From Defluviitaleaceae bacterium (GTDB taxonomy: Bacteria > Bacillota > Clostridia > Lachnospirales > WRAA01), in contig WRAW01000008.1 in NCBI GenBank assembly GCA_009780015.1, forward strand, positions 1 to 52,361: a stretch of 52,361 bases of DNA, written 5' to 3'. The notes beneath the pieces were generated by a model that was given only the letters and a program-made list of their open reading frames with translations, did not search any database and had not been told where the DNA came from. The position numbers and the translations under genes were made by a program. Positions 8,352 to 19,198 of the stretch are shown here, one piece after another. The number at the start of each line of letters is the position of its first letter. Within the stretch, counting starts at the first letter, position 1.

Positions 8352-11300
8352 ATCAGAACGAAAAGACGGCTTACGGCCTTTGTGCTTGCCCTTGCAATGG
8401 TCTTTGGGAGTGTTTCCGCGTCGGAGGCGCTTGGCGCGGCCTGGGGTTCGCCGACAGGCGTACCGCTTTCGACAGGGCCGGAGGCAATACGCGTAATATC
8501 GACTTTCGGCGCGCATACCATGGCTATAAGGATGGACGGTACGCTTTGGGGTTGGGGACGCAACGATGTGGGTCAGCTTGGCATCGGGTCTAATATCCCC
8601 GCAATACAAAATACACCTGAGCAGGTTGAAACTGACAATGACTGGGCTTATGTATCCGCTGGTGAATTCCACACCGTCGCTATCAGGACTGACGGTACGC
8701 TTTGGGCTTGGGGCAGTGATTCTGAAGGCCAGAGTGGGCTTGGCGGAGGTGGAGCCAACACTATACCCCTACAGGTCGGTACTTATAGCGACTGGGCAAG
8801 CGTGGCGGCGGGGAGCGACCATACTGTCGCCGTAAAAACCGATGGCAGCTTATGGGCTTGGGGGAGAAATGACCTAGGTCAGCTTGGCATAGGCTCGACA
8901 GTGATTAATTACAACACGCCACAGCGAGTCGGATTAGATTACGATTGGGAGTTTGTAACGGCAGGTTTCACCCACAGTCTAGGCATCAAAACAAATGGCG
9001 AACTTTGGGCTTGGGGGAATAATGGCTCTGGCCAGCTTGGGCTTGGAGATAACAATCAACGGAATGCTCCTGTACAGGTCGGTGTATTTACGGACTGGGA
9101 AAGTGTGTCGGCAGGTAATGGATACACCGCAGCAATACGAAGCGGCGAAGGGCTTTATGTCTGGGGGGATAACAACTACGGCCAGCTTGGGATTGGCAAT
9201 AACACGCCCAGATTCGCCCCTGTACAAGTCAGCCCCGGTTACTTATGGTCAAGTGTATCGGCAGGAATGAACCATACCTTGGCTGTCAGAGACGATGGAA
9301 CCCTTTGGGTATGGGGATATAATAGTAATGGACAGCTTGGACTTGGCAACAATATAAGTCACAACACCCCTCAGCCGCTCAGGGGAATAGGCTGGGAAAA
9401 TGTGTCGGCGGGCGGAGCTCACACGGTAGCAATCCGCAGCGGCGGTGGTATTTGGATATGGGGAAACAACTCGTCGGGGCAGCTTGGAAATGGTTTGACC
9501 TCTAACGTATCCATCCCTACGCCGATATTCGTCCCGTATGCTCCGTTTGTACCGGTAGACCGCATCAAGAACTATCCGACTTCCGGTACGGTAAATGTAG
9601 CCCTGCCTCTTTCTGCGGCTGTGGTTCCGACGGGGGCTTCGCTCCAGGTTATCGAATGGAGCACGTCCGCGCCGGGGGCCGCGATTGCCAATAATCAGAT
9701 AACGGCGACAGTGGCCGGAAACGCTGTCGTAACAGCAACTATCGTCGCCGGAGCCGGAGGCGGCGTGGACTTCACTCAGAATATCACAATTAACTTCACT
9801 GCCCCCGGCGGCGCCGTGCCTGTAAACTGGACAGGTTTGACCGCCAACGGCACAAGCGGCAGCGTCACCACAACACAACTGACACTGACATTCAGCGCCG
9901 GCCCTGCCACGCTTACCGCGAACAACATAACGGTAACAGGAGCGACGAGGGGAGCGCTGGCGGGGTCGGGCAACACCCGCACCCTTGTCATATCGGATAT
10001 CACGGTCGAAGACGGCGAAGACATACGCGTAAGCATCTCAAATCCGGCCGGGTTTACAATCAATCCGTCACTTCGTGATGTCGCGGTGTTTGTAGCGGAT
10101 ACCGAACCGTCGTTCATAGAGGTGGTAAGGATCGACGACCTGCCCACAACGGCGGTGGCCGGGACGACCCTGACCCTGACGGGCACGGTATACCCCCCGA
10201 ACGCCACAAACCGAACCATCGTATGGAGCATCCCGCCGGGAACGACAGGCGCGACAATCACGGGCGACGTTCTGAACGCCGCGGTGATGGGTACTATAAC
10301 CGTCCGGGCCTCGGTTGTGAACGGCCTGCTGAGCGGACTCCCGTTCACATATGATTTTGAAATCACCGTAACATCCGACGAAGACTTTGTTCAGGTAACG
10401 AATATTACATTGACATCGGCCGCAACCGTTCAGGCGGGAACGCCCCTTGTCCTTGCGGGCGCGGTAGTTCCCTCGGACGCCACAAACACAGCTATTTCAT
10501 GGAGCGTTGTAGATGTCGGAACCACAGGCGCGACAATCACCAGAAGCAGCCCGTACACCCTAAACACCACGGCGGCGGGTACGGCAACCATACGGGCGTC
10601 GGTTTTGAACGGCACGCCGACAGGGCTGGCGTTTACGCGGGATTTTGACATCACCGTTACGGAAGGGGCGCCTCCGCCGAACAGAAACGTCGGCGTTACA
10701 TTCACACCCGACGGCGCGCAATACATTAATGTACCGCTGGGCGGGGTAGTACACCTCCCCATGACCGTAAACGTTATCGTTACAGACCCGTCGGCCTTCG
10801 CCGCGGCGGAAACGCTCAGCTTTCAATGGCTGAGGGACGGATCGCCTGTCGGCACGCCGAATACGGCGCGGGTAGTTTCCGCGCAGGTTCCAGCTTCAAT
10901 TTCAAGGCCAAACGCGAACCCCGGAGACAGCGGCATGTATGCTCTCAGGGTGTCGCTGGGTAATACGCACATCGCAACAAGCCCCGGCCACAGGCTGACC
11001 GTTCAGCCCTTTATGCCGGGGCCAGGGCCGGGGCCGTGGGCTCCGGGGCCCGGCCCAACGCCGACTCCAGCTCCCGCGGTAACCCCCGCGCCGGCTCCTG
11101 CTCCGACCCCTGTACCGGTGGTCGGCCTGCCGAACGAAGGCGAATTCTTCCAGGGGCGCATCGGCTTCGCGTTTGCGCCGGGCGCGGCGGTAACGCGCGG
11201 CGAACTGGCGCAGGCCATATTTAACCTTCATGCCGGCAGAATAACACCCCCCGGTACGCCCGTACCGTTCAGCGACATTGCCGCGTCTCAGCATGGTCAT

Positions 11301-11693
11301 GCGGTAAACTTCGTCTCGGCAATGGGCTTTATGAACGGCTTTCCGGACGGCACATTCAGGCCGGACGAACAGCTAAGCCGCGGAGAGGCCGCGGCGGTGC
11401 TCTCCCGAATTTACGGGCTATCGGGCTTCGGGGTTGCGCAGTTCACCGATACGAACAACCATTGGTCGTTCAACTACGTGGCGCTCTCGGCCGACCGTTC
11501 CATCATCAACGGTTATCCCGACAACACCTTCCGCCCCAATAACCCGCTGTCCCGCGCAGAAGCCACAGCCCTGCTGGTTCGCGCCGACGGCAGGAATCCA
11601 ATGTCGCACATTCAGCAACAGCACTTTGTAGACGTACCCGCGACGCATTGGGCATTCAACTATATCATGAGCGCTTCCGTGCCCAGGCAATAG
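8352..11693 (+). CDS. S-layer-anchored surface protein: seven RCC1-type propeller repeats, Ig-like region, Pro-rich linker, SLH domains
   Basis: Seven repeats of GTLWxWGxNxxGQLGxG; SLH motifs MGFMNGFPDGTFRPDEQLSRGEAAAVLSRI and INGYPDNTFRPNNPLSRAEATALLVRA. No ATG/GTG/TTG sits at a sensible distance from the RBS GGGAGG; ATC at 8352 gives signal peptide IRTKRRLTAFVLALAMVFGSVSASEA. The ORF track starts at GTG 8382. Confidence 0.85.
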   Translation: MRTKRRLTAFVLALAMVFGSVSASEALGAAWGSPTGVPLSTGPEAIRVISTFGAHTMAIRMDGTLWGWGRNDVGQLGIGSNIPAIQNTPEQVETDNDWAYVSAGEFHTVAIRTDGTLWAWGSDSEGQSGLGGGGANTIPLQVGTYSDWASVAAGSDHTVAVKTDGSLWAWGRNDLGQLGIGSTVINYNTPQRVGLDYDWEFVTAGFTHSLGIKTNGELWAWGNNGSGQLGLGDNNQRNAPVQVGVFTDWESVSAGNGYTAAIRSGEGLYVWGDNNYGQLGIGNNTPRFAPVQVSPGYLWSSVSAGMNHTLAVRDDGTLWVWGYNSNGQLGLGNNISHNTPQPLRGIGWENVSAGGAHTVAIRSGGGIWIWGNNSSGQLGNGLTSNVSIPTPIFVPYAPFVPVDRIKNYPTSGTVNVALPLSAAVVPTGASLQVIEWSTSAPGAAIANNQITATVAGNAVVTATIVAGAGGGVDFTQNITINFTAPGGAVPVNWTGLTANGTSGSVTTTQLTLTFSAGPATLTANNITVTGATRGALAGSGNTRTLVISDITVEDGEDIRVSISNPAGFTINPSLRDVAVFVADTEPSFIEVVRIDDLPTTAVAGTTLTLTGTVYPPNATNRTIVWSIPPGTTGATITGDVLNAAVMGTITVRASVVNGLLSGLPFTYDFEITVTSDEDFVQVTNITLTSAATVQAGTPLVLAGAVVPSDATNTAISWSVVDVGTTGATITRSSPYTLNTTAAGTATIRASVLNGTPTGLAFTRDFDITVTEGAPPPNRNVGVTFTPDGAQYINVPLGGVVHLPMTVNVIVTDPSAFAAAETLSFQWLRDGSPVGTPNTARVVSAQVPASISRPNANPGDSGMYALRVSLGNTHIATSPGHRLTVQPFMPGPGPGPWAPGPGPTPTPAPAVTPAPAPAPTPVPVVGLPNEGEFFQGRIGFAFAPGAAVTRGELAQAIFNLHAGRITPPGTPVPFSDIAASQHGHAVNFVSAMGFMNGFPDGTFRPDEQLSRGEAAAVLSRIYGLSGFGVAQFTDTNNHWSFNYVALSADRSIINGYPDNTFRPNNPLSRAEATALLVRADGRNPMSHIQQQHFVDVPATHWAFNYIMSASVPRQ

Positions 11694-11700
11694 CACAAAT

Positions 11701-11737
11701 AAAAAACGAGAGAGGCGCAAGCCGTCTCTCGTTTTTT
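11701..11737. terminator. Terminator between convergent genes
   Basis: aaaaaacgagaga...tctctcgtttttt. Confidence 0.8.
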
Positions 11738-11759
11738 GATAGAATGCATCGCTGACTTC

Positions 11760-12584
11760 TTACACATTGTCTACCAGTCTGTATATAAACAAATTCTGAA
11801 GCTTGAATATGGTTTTGGCGTCACCCTTGTAGCGAATGGTACGCGGCGCAACGCGCTCCACTCCGGGAACCAGGCAGGCGGTATCAGCCATGCTGGTTTC
11901 CTTATAATCTATTTCAAGGGTGATAAGCTCTCCAAGGTCGAGGGGAGCTATCTCGGAAGCCCTCGCAAGAGCGGCGCTGACGCCCTCATAGATCATTTTA
12001 TCGCACATCTTAGGGTGATAGGATATCGCGCAGTAACGTGAAAGCCCTTCCTTAACCGCTATTCCCTCGCAATTAGGCACGAATTCTTTTACTTCGCGGC
12101 AAACGGCGCTGTCGCCTATTACGGCTATGAGAGGAATGCCATAATGCCCGGCAATAGTGGCGTTGACCACAGTTTCCGTGTTCATGGTCTGGCCGTTCAA
12201 ACGGAGATTATATATTTTACCGCCGTTATAACAGTGGTTAAGCACGCCGTCAATATTTAGCCCCGCGCCTGAGTGTCCAAAAGATATGTACGCGTCATAC
12301 CCCATCCCGATGCCTTCCATCTGAAGACTTGAGCGTATGGAGCCTGAAATAAGCCTTATACGCGGATCCAAGTCCTCGATAATGAGGTTTTCCATATCCG
12401 CGTGGCCTTCGCAAATTGTTACGTCGCTGCACCCAAAATCAAAGCAGGCCCGCACAGCGGCATTTATTTCATTTGCGAAGCGCTTTCTGGCAGCCGCGAA
12501 GTCGTTGCCGCTGCGCAGAGCCGAAATACCTGTAACTATGTCCGAAATCCCCTCAATGTCCGCCGAAATATAGATTTTCTTCAC
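11760..12584 (-). CDS. M55-family D-aminopeptidase (DppA-like)
   Basis: KKIYISADIEGISDIV, ICEGHADMENL, GYDAYISFGHSGAG, NGQTMNTETVVNATIAGHYGIPLIAVIGD; GTG start 12584 with RBS AAGGAG. Confidence 0.85.
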   Translation of the reverse strand: MKKIYISADIEGISDIVTGISALRSGNDFAAARKRFANEINAAVRACFDFGCSDVTICEGHADMENLIIEDLDPRIRLISGSIRSSLQMEGIGMGYDAYISFGHSGAGLNIDGVLNHCYNGGKIYNLRLNGQTMNTETVVNATIAGHYGIPLIAVIGDSAVCREVKEFVPNCEGIAVKEGLSRYCAISYHPKMCDKMIYEGVSAALARASEIAPLDLGELITLEIDYKETSMADTACLVPGVERVAPRTIRYKGDAKTIFKLQNLFIYRLVDNV

Positions 12585-12719
12585 ATTTATCCACTCCTTG
12601 ATATTTTCTTCAGAGTAACATAAAAAACAGCGCAAATCAAGCGTATTGATGTGTTTTCCTTGACTTTTCGGCTGGGATGTGGTACTTTTGTTTTATATCG
12701 CTTATAGGATGATGGGCAA

Positions 12720-12956
12720 GTGCAAATCGAGTATTCCAAGCAAGCCGCAAAGTCCATCAGCGAGATAAACAATCACTTCAAGAAAAATATAAGAGAAGCT
12801 ATCGAGAAGCTTCCATCCGGCGATGTAAAAAAGCTTAAAGGTTACTAGAATGCATACCGGTTTCGTGTTGGCGATTATCGCATACTGTATGACTTAATAG
12901 ATGATAATATTGAAATTACTAACATACTCCCTCGTGGAGAAGCCTATAAAGAGTGA
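12720..12956 (+). pseudogene. RelE/ParE-family toxin gene with an in-frame amber codon (TAG 12846-12848)
   Basis: MQIEYSKQAAKSISEINNHFKKNIREAIEKLPSGDVKKLKGY*NAYRFRVGDYRILYDLIDDNIEITNILPRGEAYKE*; both halves in one frame. Confidence 0.8.
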
Positions 12957-12969
12957 AAGGGGTATATTA

Positions 12970-13167
12970 GTGAATACAAGCAGGCAGCAGCTCCATTACA
13001 TCATTAATATGGTTGATTCAAAAGAGCTAGACGTACTGTACCGTGTGCTTGTTAAGTTTATTCCCGAAGATGAGCCGTTGCCTGATGAGATTAAAGCCAT
13101 ACGTATAGGACGTGAAGAGATTTTGCGCGGCGAAATTGTAAGCCATGATGATATTGATTGGAGTTAG
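12970..13167 (+). CDS. Putative antitoxin partner of the RelE-like gene
   Basis: Small acidic protein MNTSRQQLHYIINMVDSKELDVLYRVLVKFIPEDEPLPDEIKAIRIGREEILRGEIVSHDDIDWS; GTG start after AAAGGGG, 13 bp after the toxin ORF. Confidence 0.65.
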   Translation: MNTSRQQLHYIINMVDSKELDVLYRVLVKFIPEDEPLPDEIKAIRIGREEILRGEIVSHDDIDWS

Positions 13168-13175
13168 CTCCATTA

Positions 13176-13206
13176 AAAAGACGCTCCCAAGTTGGGAGCG
13201 TCTTTT
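13176..13206 (+). terminator. Terminator
   Basis: aaaagacgctcccaa-g-ttgggagcgtctttt. Confidence 0.85.
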
Positions 13207-13335
13207 GTGGTTTTTGATAGACTTGTGTTTCGATCTGGCAAGGAATAAACTGAGATTGAAATTTATCGTGCGCTATTGTATAATTCGATTGTAAAGCTTG
13301 TATGGGCAGAGTTTCTAATAATGGGAGATATGATT

Positions 13336-16300
13336 ATGTATATACGAAATGACAGCCCTTATAGGCTGGGGGTAGACGTGGGGTCGACCACGGTTAAGCT
13401 GGCCGTCGCGGACGGGGACGGGAAACTTGTGTTCTGGCGGTACAGGCGGCATCACAGCAATATCGCGGACACGCTGCAGGGGCTTGTCAGAGAGGCTCTT
13501 GAGGAACTTGGGAACATTGACGTCGCGGCGATGATTACCGGGTCGGGTGGACTGTCTCTGGCAAACTGGGCCGGGCTGGGGTTTGTGCAGGAGGTTGTTG
13601 CCGTGTCGGCCGCGATACAGCGGCTGTGCCCCGGCGTGGATGTTGCTATAGAGATAGGCGGAGAGGACGCCAAGATAATATATTTTGACAACGTAAGCGG
13701 CGGCATGGAGCAGCGCATGAATGGCATATGCGCCGGCGGTACGGGCAGCTTTATCGACCAGATGGCGACTCTGCTCAAGATGACGCCCGGCGAGATGAAC
13801 GAGTCCGCCAAGGAGCATACCGTGGTATATCCCATCGCGGCGCGCTGCGGCGTATTTGCCAAGTCGGACATACAGCCGCTTATTAACGAGGGGGCGGCAC
13901 GGTCTGATCTGGCGATTTCGGTGTTTGCCGCGGTTGTCAGCCAGACTATATCCGGGCTTGCGTGCGGAAAGCCGATACGCGGGCGCGTGGCGTTCCTTGG
14001 GGGGCCGCTGCACTTTTTGCCGGAGCTTAGGGCGCGGTTTTCGCAGGTATTAAAGCTTGCGCCGGAGGACGCCGTATCGCCGGAAAATTCGCATCTTTTC
14101 GCTGCGCTTGGCGCGGCCATGTCCTCCGAGGAGGAAGAGGTAATCACGCTCAGTACGCTGCTGGACAATCTGTGCAGGCAGAAGGTGGTGGACTACGAGA
14201 TAGCGCGGATGGCCCCGCTGTTCGAGAGCGGCGAGGACTACGAAGAGTTCTGCGGCAGGCACAATTCCCAAGCCGTGGCGCGGTGTGAGCTTGCGGGATA
14301 CAGCGGAGACGCGTTCCTGGGTATCGACGCGGGTTCGACTACCACCAAGCTTGCACTTATTACACCGGCGGGCGAACTTCTGTACAGCAAGTACGCCGGG
14401 AACGAAGGAAATCCGCTGGACGTTGTCGTCCGCTCTTTAAAGGAGATATACGCCGCGCTGCCGGATGACGTCCGCATTGCGGGCTCCTGCGTGACGGGCT
14501 ACGGAGAGGGGCTGATAAAGGCCGCCCTTGACGTGGATATAGGCGAGGTGGAAACAATCGCTCACTACAAGGCCGCGGCGCATTTCTGCCCGGAAGTGGA
14601 CTTCATACTCGACATCGGCGGGCAGGACATGAAGTGCATCAGGATAAAGAACGGCGTTATAGACAATGTGCTTCTTAACGAGGCGTGCTCCGCCGGGTGC
14701 GGGTCGTTTATCGAGACGTTCGCGCGGTCGCTTGATATGGACGTCGCGGAGTTCGCGCGGATCGCGCTGTTTGCTGAAAACCCCATTGATCTTGGGTCGC
14801 GCTGTACGGTGTTCATGAATTCGCGCGTGAAGCAGGCTCAGAAAGAAGGCGCGGAGGTTGCCGATATATCGGCGGGGCTGTCGTACTCCGTTATAAAGAA
14901 CGCGCTGTTGAAGGTCATTAAGATTACCGACCCGTCGCAAATGGGCAAGGCTGTCGTTGTGCAGGGCGGAACGTTCTACAATCAGTCGGTGCTGCGCGCG
15001 TTTGAGATGGTCAGCCGGGCGCAGGCGGTTAGGCCGGATATTGCCGGACTGATGGGAGCGTTCGGCGCGGCGCTGATTGCGGCCGAGCGGATGAGCTCAG
15101 GCACGGCGGACGCAGGCGCCGGCGAGGCTGCGGCGGCCAGCGAGACCGCGATTGCGGCCGGAGCTGCGGCGGCATCCGCTTCCACGCTGCTTCCCGAGGC
15201 CGCTCTTGAGACGTTCAGCGTGTCGACGCGGCATACGCGCTGCAGCGCCTGCGAGAACAACTGCCTGCTGACAATCAATATGTTCGCCGGAGGGCGGCGC
15301 TTCATATCGGGCAACCGGTGCGAGAGGGGTCTCGGCAAGCCCGCGGAGCGGAGCGAGGCCGAAATCCCCAACATCTACGAATACAAACTGCGAAGATCGT
15401 TTAACTACGAGCCTCTTGCGCCGGAAAAAGCGTCGCGCGGCGAAATGGGAATACCTCGCGTGCTTAATATATACGAGAATTATCCGCTGTGGCACACATT
15501 TTTCACGCGGCTTGGGTATCGCGTGATACTTTCGCCGCCTACGACGCGAGAGGTGTACGAGAAGGGGCTGGAGTCGATACCCAGCGAGTCGGAGTGCTAT
15601 CCGGCGAAGCTGGCTCACGGTCACATTATGGCTCTGATCGAACAGGGTGTGCCGGTCATTTTCTATCCCGGCGTGGCATATGAATTAAAGGAGATAGAAG
15701 CCGCCGACAATCACTATAACTGCCCAATTGTCACAAGCTATCCCGAGAACATCAAGAACAACGTCGAGGAACTGCAATCCGGGGATGTGAGCTTTATCGC
15801 GCCCTTCATATCACTGCACAGCCTGGACGTGCTTAAGCGGCGTATGCGCGAGACATTCCCGCACATACCGGCCGTCGAGATAGACGCCGCCGCCGAAGCC
15901 GGATGGGACGAGCAGCAGGTATACCGGCGTGATCTGCGGCTGAAAGGCGAGGAGGTTCTCGAGTATATACGCGCAAAAGGTATACGGGGCATAGTCCTTT
16001 CGGGGCGGCCGTACCACGGAGACCCGGAGATAAACCACGGCATACCGGAGCTGATAACGAGCTATGGAGTGGCCGTACTGTGCGAGGAAGCCGTGGCGCA
16101 CTTGGGCGAACACTTGGTTGAGAGGCCGCTGGCGGTGCTCGACCAGTGGGCATACCATTCGCGGCTGTACGCTACGGCGTCATACGTGGCCACACGCGAC
16201 GATCTTGAACTCATACAGCTCAATTCGTTCGGATGCGGACTTGACGCCGTGACCACCGACGAGTGCAAGGACATTCTCGAACGTCACGTCAAAATATACA

Positions 16301-17718
16301 CGTGCCTCAAGATAGACGAAGTAAGCAACCTGGGGTCGGCCAGGATACGCGTGCGTTCGCTTCTGGCGGCTCTGGCCGAAAAAGAGAGAGCGCAAAGCGC
16401 GGCGTGCGCGTTAGAGTTAACCGAAGAGAGCGGCAGAGCCGACAAAGACACAGGTGTCCTGCCGCGTCCCGTCTTTACCCGGGAAATGCGGAGAACGCAT
16501 ACGATACTGTGTCCGCAGATGGCGCCGATACACTTCCGGCTGGTGGGCCCGGCTTTGCAGTCCTGCGGCTACAATGTCGAGGTTATGCCGGAAATTGAGC
16601 GTGACGCCGTCGATATAGGGCTGGCCTACGTCAATAATGACGCCTGTTACCCCGCGCTGATAGTTGTCGGCCAGGTTCTCAAAGCTCTTCAATCCGGCAA
16701 GTACGACTTGGACAAGGTATCCATATTCATGAGTCAAACCGGGGGCGGCTGCCGCGCAACCAACTATGTGGCATTCTTCCGCAAGGCGCTGCACAGCGCC
16801 GGTATGGGACACGTACCGGTAGTGGCGATCAGCGCGATGGGCCTTGAACGCAACCCCGGATTCAAACCCACGCTGAAGATGTTCAACAAAGCGGTGCAGG
16901 GGCTGGTATACGGTGATCTGCTGATGCGCGTGCTCTACCGGACGCGCCCTTACGAGCAAGTCGAAGGTTCGGCGAATGCTCTGTATGAGAAGTGGAACGC
17001 GATATGCGAGGCCAGTCTGCGAAAGTGGCGCTTCGGCGATTTCAAGCGCAATATCTACGGAATCGTCAGGGACTTCGATGAGTTGCCGCTTACGGACGCC
17101 GTAAAGCCAAGAGTGGGCGTAGTGGGTGAGATATTGGTCAAGTTCCATCCCACGGCCAACAACGACATTGTCACATTGCTTGAAAACGAGGGATGCGAAG
17201 CCGTCGTGCCTGATCTTATAGACTTTTTCACATATAGCTTCCACAACTCGATTTATAAGGAAAAGTACTTTGGAATGCCCAGAATCAACGTCATTAAGGC
17301 CAATGCCGTAGTAAGCGTAATCGACATGTACCGCCGGCACATGCGCCGTGCCTTGGCCCGGAGCAGCCGCTTCAAGCCGCCGGAGACAATCCACGAGCTT
17401 GCGCGCTACGCCGAGCCTATTGTATCCCTGGGCAACCAGACAGGCGAAGGCTGGTTTCTCACCGCCGAGATGGTCGAGCTGCTGCACAACGGAGTCGACA
17501 ACATCGTCTGCACCCAGCCGTTTGCCTGCCTTCCAAATCATGTCACCGGCAAGGGGATCATAAAGGAACTCAAGCGTCGATACCCCAAGGCCAACATAGT
17601 AGCCGTGGACTACGATCCCGGCGCGTCGGAAGTCAACCAGCTAAACCGTATCAAGCTTATGCTGGCCGGGGCCAAGGCCGCGCTGAAAGCGGGGAATCAC
17701 AAAGCAGCCGGAACATAG
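13336..17718 (+). CDS. Large acyl-CoA dehydratase activase-type protein (two BadF/BcrA-type ATPase domains plus 2-hydroxyacyl-CoA-dehydratase-like C-terminal region)
   Basis: Two ASKHA signatures ([29 protein letters not shown]), [16 protein letters not shown] and [17 protein letters not shown]-term [48 protein letters not shown]. Confidence 0.85.
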   Translation: MYIRNDSPYRLGVDVGSTTVKLAVADGDGKLVFWRYRRHHSNIADTLQGLVREALEELGNIDVAAMITGSGGLSLANWAGLGFVQEVVAVSAAIQRLCPGVDVAIEIGGEDAKIIYFDNVSGGMEQRMNGICAGGTGSFIDQMATLLKMTPGEMNESAKEHTVVYPIAARCGVFAKSDIQPLINEGAARSDLAISVFAAVVSQTISGLACGKPIRGRVAFLGGPLHFLPELRARFSQVLKLAPEDAVSPENSHLFAALGAAMSSEEEEVITLSTLLDNLCRQKVVDYEIARMAPLFESGEDYEEFCGRHNSQAVARCELAGYSGDAFLGIDAGSTTTKLALITPAGELLYSKYAGNEGNPLDVVVRSLKEIYAALPDDVRIAGSCVTGYGEGLIKAALDVDIGEVETIAHYKAAAHFCPEVDFILDIGGQDMKCIRIKNGVIDNVLLNEACSAGCGSFIETFARSLDMDVAEFARIALFAENPIDLGSRCTVFMNSRVKQAQKEGAEVADISAGLSYSVIKNALLKVIKITDPSQMGKAVVVQGGTFYNQSVLRAFEMVSRAQAVRPDIAGLMGAFGAALIAAERMSSGTADAGAGEAAAASETAIAAGAAAASASTLLPEAALETFSVSTRHTRCSACENNCLLTINMFAGGRRFISGNRCERGLGKPAERSEAEIPNIYEYKLRRSFNYEPLAPEKASRGEMGIPRVLNIYENYPLWHTFFTRLGYRVILSPPTTREVYEKGLESIPSESECYPAKLAHGHIMALIEQGVPVIFYPGVAYELKEIEAADNHYNCPIVTSYPENIKNNVEELQSGDVSFIAPFISLHSLDVLKRRMRETFPHIPAVEIDAAAEAGWDEQQVYRRDLRLKGEEVLEYIRAKGIRGIVLSGRPYHGDPEINHGIPELITSYGVAVLCEEAVAHLGEHLVERPLAVLDQWAYHSRLYATASYVATRDDLELIQLNSFGCGLDAVTTDECKDILERHVKIYTCLKIDEVSNLGSARIRVRSLLAALAEKERAQSAACALELTEESGRADKDTGVLPRPVFTREMRRTHTILCPQMAPIHFRLVGPALQSCGYNVEVMPEIERDAVDIGLAYVNNDACYPALIVVGQVLKALQSGKYDLDKVSIFMSQTGGGCRATNYVAFFRKALHSAGMGHVPVVAISAMGLERNPGFKPTLKMFNKAVQGLVYGDLLMRVLYRTRPYEQVEGSANALYEKWNAICEASLRKWRFGDFKRNIYGIVRDFDELPLTDAVKPRVGVVGEILVKFHPTANNDIVTLLENEGCEAVVPDLIDFFTYSFHNSIYKEKYFGMPRINVIKANAVVSVIDMYRRHMRRALARSSRFKPPETIHELARYAEPIVSLGNQTGEGWFLTAEMVELLHNGVDNIVCTQPFACLPNHVTGKGIIKELKRRYPKANIVAVDYDPGASEVNQLNRIKLMLAGAKAALKAGNHKAAGT

Positions 17719-17737
17719 GATTTATGAGCAACTATAA

Positions 17738-17783
17738 AACCTGTACTCAATGAAGCGGCGCTTCGCATCATTGAGTACAGGTT
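17738..17783. repeat. 46-bp minimal palindromic element with TAA duplication
   Basis: AACCTGTACTCAATGA...TCATTGAGTACAGGTT flanked by TAA (17735-17737; 17784-17786). Confidence 0.65.
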
Positions 17784-17812
17784 TAATGTTGCAACATATG
17801 CTATTGACAATA

Positions 17813-18319
17813 TTAACACCTGCTCAGGTTGAGGAAGTCTTCAAGCTGCTTCTTTGTTATGCCTACCCCGGCTGACGCAACTAGCCTGTGGCTGTCCATA
17901 CGAAAATCAGGAATTACCCAGACGCCCGACTCCTTATAAGCATAGGCGTTGGCGTCATGCAGATTCTGGGCATATTTGCCGCTTTTCAGCGCATGGCGCA
18001 AACCATCGGCGTCTAGCAGGCTCCCCAGAGAATCGGCCAGCACGTCGATATCTTCAACGTCTATTTTATCTTCATGATACAGTGTGAACATTTTTTTGTG
18101 ATACAGCATCAAATCCACGCCGCTTTGAGCGGCGAAAAACATCCCCTGAATACACAGGTCGCTGTGCTTTCCGTACCCTTCCTCCGGGCGGGGACGGGCT
18201 TCACAAAAATGCCATACCATTTCTATATCGGGGTAATTGGGCAGAAGCTCAATCAAGTCATTATATCCCGAAAGACAGAAAGGACAGGCATAGTCAAAAA
18301 ACATTTCAATTTTAACCAT
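17813..18319 (-). CDS. DsbA-family / DSBA-like thioredoxin-fold protein
   Basis: MVKIEMFFDYACPFCLSGYNDL (CPFC active site) and GVWVIPDFRMDSHRLVASAG. Confidence 0.8.
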   Translation of the reverse strand: MVKIEMFFDYACPFCLSGYNDLIELLPNYPDIEMVWHFCEARPRPEEGYGKHSDLCIQGMFFAAQSGVDLMLYHKKMFTLYHEDKIDVEDIDVLADSLGSLLDADGLRHALKSGKYAQNLHDANAYAYKESGVWVIPDFRMDSHRLVASAGVGITKKQLEDFLNLSRC

Positions 18320-18361
18320 AATTTAGATACGCTCCTTTGTAAGATAAAGATCATATATTTT

Positions 18362-19180
18362 CTAATCAATTGACAGCTTAGGGTATCGTCTTAGTGATAT
18401 CCTTCCAACCCCGTTGGCGTCTGTGGCAGGCAGCCGCGCAGCCGCATCACCATCCAATAAAAAGAGCAGTCTGTCGTTGTTGGGCTGAATCAATTGGGAC
18501 GGTAATATTGACGGCTCATAAGGGTCTTGCAAAACACGCCGCAAAGGTTCGGCTTTGTCCTTTCCGCCAATCAGGAAAAAAACCTCGGCGGCGTTGTTAA
18601 TGGCAGTCTTAGTCAGAGTTACGCGCCATGCGGATTTTTGCGGCACATAGTTGGCTACGGCAATCCGATGCCGCTCATGAAGCGCGTCGGTATGGGGAAA
18701 GAGAGAAGCGGTATGTCCGTCGTCGCCCATTCCAAGCTGCACTACGTCAAAACCAGGTAATTCCGCTTGTTGTAGCCCCAACCGGCTTCGGATGGCGGAC
18801 TCATACTGAAAAGCGGCTTCTTCCGGTATCAATTCTCCTTTAATGCGGGTGACCTGTTCGGGCGTAAGTGGAACATGACCCAGCATGGCTTCCCTCGTCA
18901 TATTATAATTGCTGTCTTGATCGTCAGGCGGAACCATTCGTTCATCCACAAAAAAGAGCTGTAATTGCGGCCAGGGCATTGCGCTATAGTATTCTCCCGT
19001 GGGGACCGCCAGCTGCGCGAACATATTTTTGGGCGTATTCCCGCCGGAAACAGCAATGTTCGCACAGCCTTTTTCCGCAACGCTTTTCATCGCAATTTCC
19101 ATAAGATGCGAAGCGGCAGCTTTGGCTAAGGCATCTGGATCGGGATACACGCGGTATTCTACTTCAATGAGTTTTTCCAT
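18362..19180 (-). CDS. pgl: 6-phosphogluconolactonase
   Basis: NIAVSGGNTPKNMFAQL, QLFFVDERMVPPDDQDSNYNM, LGMGDDGHTASLFPHT; next to zwf. Confidence 0.92.
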   Translation of the reverse strand: MEKLIEVEYRVYPDPDALAKAAASHLMEIAMKSVAEKGCANIAVSGGNTPKNMFAQLAVPTGEYYSAMPWPQLQLFFVDERMVPPDDQDSNYNMTREAMLGHVPLTPEQVTRIKGELIPEEAAFQYESAIRSRLGLQQAELPGFDVVQLGMGDDGHTASLFPHTDALHERHRIAVANYVPQKSAWRVTLTKTAINNAAEVFFLIGGKDKAEPLRRVLQDPYEPSILPSQLIQPNNDRLLFLLDGDAAARLPATDANGVGRISLRRYPKLSID

Positions 19181-19198
19181 TGATACACATTCCTTTGT

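Noticed and set aside
8500-9530. Periodic DNA repeats considered as CRISPR or tandem non-coding array
   Set aside because: The ~150-bp period is in-frame coding for RCC1 repeats; there are no short identical repeats with unique spacers.
16417-17541. 374-aa minus-strand ORF opposite the activase
   Set aside because: High-GC codon-shadow ORF; the plus strand encodes a recognisable conserved domain over the same span.
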